DNA of 64,000 nt from Humulus lupulus (Eukaryota; Streptophyta; Magnoliopsida; Rosales; Cannabaceae): assembly GCF_963169125.1 (NCBI RefSeq), contig NC_084797.1:101581868-101645867 (forward strand), read 5' to 3'. The notes beneath the pieces are model-generated. The model made no database searches. It worked only from the letters and a program-made list of their open reading frames with translations, and was not told the DNA's origin. Below, piece after piece: positions 58,801 to 64,000 of this stretch; the stretch's first letter is position 1, and every line of letters starts with the position of its first letter. The translations under genes and the position numbers were made by a program.

Positions 58801-61800
58801 AAATGTTGAACCCGTCGAGGACCTGGAGGAGGTCCAACTCGACAAAGAAGACCCAACCAGAGTCATAAAGGTTTGGAAAAACTTAGAGCCTACCTTGAAG
58901 CACGCAGTGGTGGAATTCCTGCGAAAAAACCAGGAGGTCTTTGCCTGGTCGCATAAAGACATGGTTGGGATAGATCCTGCAGTAATCAGCCATGTCCTGA
59001 ATATAGACAAAACCTTTCCACCTGTGCAACAAAAGAGAAGGCTGCTCGACAAAGATAGATCACGAGCCTTAAAAGAAGAAGTCGAAAGGCTAAAGGACAA
59101 TGGGTTCATCCGGGTGGCATTTTATCCGTCGTGGGTCTCTAATCCGGTGCTGGTCCCCAAGCCTAATGGCAAGTGGCGGACTTGTGTGGATTTTACAGAC
59201 CTTAATAAAGCCTGCCCAAAGGACTGGTCGACGCTACTGCAGGACATGAGATCCTCTCGTTCATGGATGCATATTCAGGCTACAACCAGATTAGCATGCA
59301 TCCCCCTGATGAGGATCACACCAGCTTTCGGACCGATACGGGCTTGTATTGTTACAAAGTAATGCCCTTCGGACTGAAAAACGCAGGTGCGACTTACCAA
59401 CGGCTAGTCAACCACATGTTCAAGGAGCAAATCGGTGTAAACATGGAGGTATATGTGGATGACATGCTGGTAAAGTCTAAGAAGGCAGAAGGACATGTGA
59501 GGGATTTACAAGAGTGCTTTGATGTGTTAAACAAGTACCAGATGAAGTTGAATCCCCTCAAGTGTTCCTTTAGAGTCGGATCAGGGAAGTTTTTGGGATT
59601 TATCGTGAATTCAAGAGGAATCGAGGCCAATCCCGACAAGATAAAAGCCCTGATCGACATGAAGTCGCTAGAAAAGATCAAAGATGTACAAAGTTTGACC
59701 GGGAGGATCGCGGCCCTAAGTAGATTCATTTCGAAATCAACAGACAAGTGTGTTCCTTTCTTTAATCTACTTAGAGGAAACAAGAAGTTTGAATGGACAG
59801 GAGATTGCGAGCAAGCATTCCAAGCGTTGAAAGCTCATATGGCACAACCTCCCATCTTGTCGAAGCCGATCGAAGGACAGACATTGTTTGTTTATCTGGC
59901 GACTACCGAAGTTGCTGCTAGCGCGGTACTTTTACGGGAGGAAGAAGGCGTACAGAAAGCAGTCTACTATGTCAGAAAGAGGTTGATCGGTGCAGAATTA
60001 CGATATCCGCCAATCGAAAGGTTAGCATATTGCCTAATTCTAGCCTCTAGGAAGTTACGTCCTTACTTCCAAGCCCATCCTATCACAGTTCTAACTGACC
60101 AGCCCCTTCGGCAAGTACTCCAAAAACCTGATGCGGCTGAGCGATTGTTAAAATGGGTAGTCAAACTAGGGCAGTTCGATATAACCTATTCATCGCGAAC
60201 AGCAGTAAAGGGACAAGTCTTGGCCGATCTTATTGCGGAGTTCACCGAACTCCCGGACAGTGAGCAGTGCGAACTGCCTAAAGCGCCCGTGCCTCAAGAG
60301 AAAGCTCCTTCGTGGAAGCTATTCACGGATGGCTCATCCAACGAATCCCACGCTGGAGCGGGAGTGATATTGATAACGCCAGAAGGCCATCGATTTCACT
60401 GCGCTATCAGGTTCGACTTTACTGCATCAAATAATGAAGCGAAATATGAAGCACTCCTCGCTGGATTGAGAATGGCAAAGGATATGAGCATAAAGACGCT
60501 TGATATTTACAGTGATTCACAACTGGTGGTGAATCAGGTCCTAGGAGAATATCAAGCGCGAGGTTTGAAAATGGTGGCCTACTTGAATAAAACAAAGGAC
60601 CTGCTAGCCCAGTTCACGAAGTACACCCTCCAGTAAATCCCACGAGATCAGAATTCAAACGCAGATGCCTTAGCCAAACTCGTGAGCGCAAAGGATGCTG
60701 ACACCTTGAACGTCGTGCCAGTAGAAAGACTGAGTAAGCCGAGCATACAAACCATAGAATCCAGTATGGAGATTCGGATGGAGGATACGTGGATGGCGCC
60801 TTTCTTGGAGTATCTGATGAATGGTACGTTGCCAACAGATAGGAACAAGGCCAGAACTCTACAAAGACGAGCTGCTAGGTACATACTGGTCGACGACGTA
60901 ATGTACCGAAGAGGATATTCGATGCCGTTACTCAGGTTCGTTACACCAGGAAAAGCTAAGGAACTCATGAAAGAGGTGCATGAAGGCTTCTACGGGGATC
61001 ACGCTGAGGGGCAGAGTTTGGCAAAAAAGATTCTAAGGCAGGGTTACTTTTGGCCAACGATGAACGATGATTCGATGGGGTTTGTACGAAGATGTGATAA
61101 ATGTCAAAGGTACTCCAAGATTCCACGAGCAGCTCCAAACGAATTAAAACAAATGCAGAGTCCGCAGCCTTTTGCAGTGTGGGGGATAGATTTGATTGGA
61201 TCCCTACCTACAGGGAAAGGCGCAGTAAAATACGCAGTTGTGGTAGTTGATTACTTCACCAAATGGGCCGAAGCTGAACCACTCGCAACCATCACGACCA
61301 AGAAAGTTCTCGACTTTGTCATTAAAAACATTGTCTGTCGGTATGGTTTTTCCAGAAAGATAGTTTCAGACAATGGGACCCAGTTTGACAGCGATTTATT
61401 CACCGATTTCTGCGAAAGGCATGGAGTTATTAAAAGGTTTTCTTCAGTTGCACACCCCCAGGAGAATGGGCAAGTCGAAGCCGTAAACAAAACTCTTAAG
61501 GACACCTTGAAGAAAAGACTTGAGGAAGCTAAAGGAGCATGGCCAGAGCAGTTACCTGAAGTCCTCTGGTCGTATAGAACGTCTCACCGAACAGCGACAG
61601 GACATACTCCATTTTCCTTAGCCTATGGGTATGAGGCTATGTTGCATGTTGAGATAGATCCCCCCTCACATCGGCGTTTGACTTATGACCAGGATCAGAA
61701 AAGCCAGCTAATGATGGAGTCCCTAGACTCAATCGATGAGAACGAGAGAAATCTTAACTCCGAGTTGCTGCATACCAGCAAAAAGTCGCCCGGTACTTTA

Positions 61801-62024
61801 ACTCCAAAGTTAAAGAAAGAAAATTCAATGTCGGTGACTTGGTGTTACGACGAGTTTTCTTAAATACCCGCGACCCTACTGCTGGAGTGCTCGGACCCAA
61901 TTGGGAAGGACCTTACCAAATTGAAGAAGTCCTTCATCCAGGCACCTACAAACTTGCACGCTTAAACGGAGATCTCGTTCCACGCTATTGGAATGGAGAA
62001 CACGTGCGCAAGTATTATCAGTAA
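55847..62024 (+). pseudogene. gag-pol: gag-pol polyprotein of element B (Tat lineage), broken
   Basis: ATG at 55847 (MAKVGKKTG). Proline tract and coiled coil to 56170, gag to about 58240 (WEMFVREFYRQF; CRYHIDYGHDTNEC). Protease has DTGSSVNIL at about 58275, reverse transcriptase YVDD at about 59455, and RNase H FTDGSSNESHAGAG at about 60325. Integrase has HHCC near 60975-61110 and the DDE core at about 61185-61490 (GIDLIGSLP, SDNGTQF, NGQVEAVNK). It has no chromodomain. Stops in the main frame lie at 56171, 56843, 57422, 58244, 58742 and 60634. A 28-bp loss at about 59225 shifts the frame before the YVDD region, and a further frameshift lies near 61740. Both catalytic triads look intact. Confidence 0.92.
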
Positions 62025-62671
62025 ACAGTCCTTTATAAAGGACTGGCTTGTATTAAATTTCAATTTTTACAAGTTTTGCAAAGAGGGTTAGCCACGTTGT
62101 ATGGCTAACTGCTCGTATATGAAAGGTTCTATTATAGAATCACTCGTAAAGACATGTTTAGTCCATTCTTAATACGAGATTATAAGGGACTGTGCGCAGC
62201 CAGTCATTCTTGCCAACCATTGTGAATTTACATTTACAAGTATTTGTTCATTACGTGTGTTGTTTTGCTGTATTACAAGTATCAATTTTCATACGAACAG
62301 GAATGTTCGAACAGGCCATGGTCAGGGAAAGTGACCAAGGACCTAAAGCTCCTCGATCACTTGGGGGGCATATAAGGCACATCGATAGCAAAACATACTC
62401 GCAAGGTATGTAAACACATAAACAAAATGAGTGAAAGCATGCTACAGTACTTAGAGTATTTTTCAAAATTTATGTTTTGTTAAATCATGCCAAAGTACTA
62501 TGCTAAGTTCGGTCATACGGATAAATGTTATAATAAATAAAGATATTATAGCATCAAGATTTAAGCCTTTACACCGCAAGCATCGCTGCTTGGATGTAAC
62601 CGTTCAAGTAAAAGAAAAAGATTTACTGCCCGTGCAGCAAAGTTTAAAACAAAAATATATTGTCTTTACAT
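62025..62671. other. Post-pol spacer of element B
   Basis: No supported gene. A perfect palindrome CAGTCCTTTATAAAGGACTG (62027-62046) lies right after the pol stop, and an imperfect form is in A near 8484-8506. The CTCGATCACTTGGGGGGC block at about 62350 marks this Tat family and recurs in A and at 23220. Confidence 0.7.
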
Positions 62672-62689
62672 CACGACCCGTGGGTCGTG
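62672..62689. other. Conserved palindrome of element B
   Basis: CACGACCC, two bases, GGGTCGTG. It is the same sequence as 7850-7867 in A, read on the other strand, and lies 35 bp past the aORF stop. Confidence 0.6.
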
Positions 62690-62723
62690 TAGCCAAAAAG
62701 AAAGAAAAAAATAAGGGAAAAGT

Positions 62724-64000
62724 TTAAGAGGCATTTGGGGCTGGAGGGTCCTGAGCAGCATCCTGGTTGGTCGCGTCCTCAACAACTTCTTCTTCTTCTA
62801 CAGCAACAATGCTTGGAGAGGCGGGGGTCCTCGCTCTTGCCTCCAGCTGCTTCACTTTGCCTTCAAGAGTGGCAATGGCCTCATCCTTGGGCTTGAGCAT
62901 CTCTTCTCCAGCCTTTTGATTTCGCGAAGATGGGTTACGCTGGAATCTCGATACTACTGCCATGACTTTATTGCAGCTTCCTTTGCAGCTTCAGCCTTTG
63001 ATAGCTTAGTCACCGCAGCGTCCCTCTCTCGAGCCATTGCCTCCAACTCCTTGGCATGCCTAGCCTCTGCAGCCGAAAGCTCCTCAGCTGCCTTCACCTG
63101 ATGCCTCTCAGTGGCCTTCGCCTTAGCCTGCTCAATGGAAGCCTGGACACGGGTACGAGCAGTGATAGAAGACAGCAAGGCCTGTGAATAAAGGAAAAAG
63201 TTAGAGCCTGCCGTGAAGAATAAAAGACTAAGGCTTAAGAAGTGAAGAAGTACTCACACTGGAGATTTCATTCAGGGTCCTGTTCAGAACCTGGTCGGCC
63301 CCCATATTTTCAGCCTCGACCATTGCATCCTTGACGCGGTCACTTTTACTGATGCGTTCAAGGCGATCCTTGGCGGATCGAAGGGCACGGCTCATGAGTT
63401 TGGCCCCGAGAACTTCTTCACGAGTAATTTCCTCTCTGGTAGGCGCAGCCGGAGGATTTGGCGGGGCAAGAGGGGTCTGCTTCTCAGTAGGAGCTGGTGG
63501 ATGGGCAGAAGTTTGCCCAGTTGGCGCGTCCTTGGGATGGTCTTCTGTTCAACTCTTCTTGGCTGGAGGACCTCGGCTGGATTCACCAGTTCTCCTTTTG
63601 GACCTCCGGTGGAGTTGAGGAACTTCCTCCTCCTCCTCAGCCTGATACATGTCAAAGATGTTGGGAGTGGCCATGTCTGCATGCAAGTAAACACAGGAAA
63701 ATGATAAGATAAGAGGCAGATGAAAATCCATCATACAACTGAAAAGAGGTAACAAAGTGAATACCCGAGCTACAACTACTGGTCGTTACACTATTGACTC
63801 TATTAGTCATATACTCATTATCTGGCATGAAGAAGTCTGGCCCTAATTTTGGAGTATATGTAAAGTTACCTTCCCCGTCGAACAAATGACAGGGAATTGG
63901 CAAACCATTTAAAAGTAAAATAGTGTTACCGTTCTCATCAGAAGACTTTTCCAAGTCCACAACTGGCTCTTTGGCCTTTTGTTTCCCCTTGCCTTGGGGA
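62724..64000 (-). pseudogene. Antisense extra ORF (aORF) of element B, partial and broken
   Basis: It matches the aORF of A exon for exon. From the window edge: an exon ending at 63930 (KGKQKAKEP, SSDEN), an intron 63929-63677, an exon 63676-63258, an intron 63257-63182, and a last exon from 63181 to the stop at 62724. GT-AG ends and phases agree with A. The last exon is an Ala/Glu coiled coil (SSITARTRVQASIEQAKAK). It is frameshifted near 62960 and lacks about 65 residues, including the aromatic block that A has at 7590-7660. The Transposase_28-like domain would lie beyond the window. Confidence 0.65.

Larger units (their letters stand above)
55226..64000 (+). mobile_element. Tat-lineage Ty3/gypsy element B, 3' end outside window
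   Basis: Same family as A, on the plus strand. The LTR starts TGTTATCC and ends GTCAACA. The flank ATAAC (55221-55225) matches the CACTA target text CTATAACATAT seen at 45960, so the right duplication should read ATAAC beyond the window. 5' LTR, primer region, gag-pol, spacer and the larger part of the antisense ORF are present. Confidence 0.9.

Noticed and set aside
1..64000. Search for host protein genes and tRNA genes
   Set aside because: All frames with recognisable motifs belong to transposable elements. The only tRNA-like strings are 12-base primer sites, not tRNA genes.

Overview
The window is plant nuclear DNA made almost entirely of nested transposable elements. Several signs point to a repeat-rich eudicot nuclear genome: AT-rich spacers, tRNA-iMet-type primer sites beside TGTAATGACCC long terminal repeats (LTRs), chromodomain integrases, Tat-lineage Ty3/gypsy elements with antisense extra ORFs, and CACTA (En/Spm) transposons with TNP2. 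I cannot name the species. I found no convincing host gene, rRNA, tRNA or CRISPR array. Almost every coding region is broken by stops or frameshifts.

Layout. 1-2177: element N, a non-autonomous LTR element that has the LTR and leader of a Tekay-like chromovirus. It carries a 155-residue ORF of unknown function in three copies, one of them inverted. 3748-15384: element A, a complete Tat-lineage Ty3/gypsy element (minus strand, LTRs of 591 bp, target-site duplication CAAAG). Its spliced antisense extra ORF lies at 5211-7829. 16094-18120, 20229-22078 and 23306-25288: three related solo LTRs. Two have perfect 5-bp target duplications. They sit in an old gypsy LTR (element G, 18989-23040) and in the tail of a Tat element. 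25294-32696: element E, a Tat-like gag-pol on the minus strand. It is cut inside integrase and joined to an oppositely oriented Tat tail that contains a 52-bp-arm hairpin.

32697-46041 plus 48086-48137: a degraded CACTA transposon (TNP2 gene on the minus strand). Its downstream gene has been duplicated in blocks. It is interrupted by chromovirus F (33285-38655) and by small non-autonomous CACTA elements (42351-43463 and the truncated 38656-39105). A solo LTR D (46042-48085, duplication TTATC), a complete chromovirus C (48138-55216, duplication TTTTA) and a second Tat element B (55226 to beyond the window end) all lie in the 5' repeat zone of the CACTA element.

Relations. A and B belong to one Tat family. 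They share LTR ends, gag-pol, a palindrome after pol and the exon structure of the antisense ORF, so each helps to read the other's lesions. N, C, D and G share the TGTAATGACCC terminus, and N and C share a leader with a spliceable intron. The insertion order can be read from the nesting: CACTA and G are oldest. E, F, B, D and the small CACTA elements landed in the CACTA DNA, and C landed next to B's target. Boundaries were read by eye from LTR ends, primer sites, purine tracts and target duplications. Lineage names rest on protein motifs and domain order, not on a database search.
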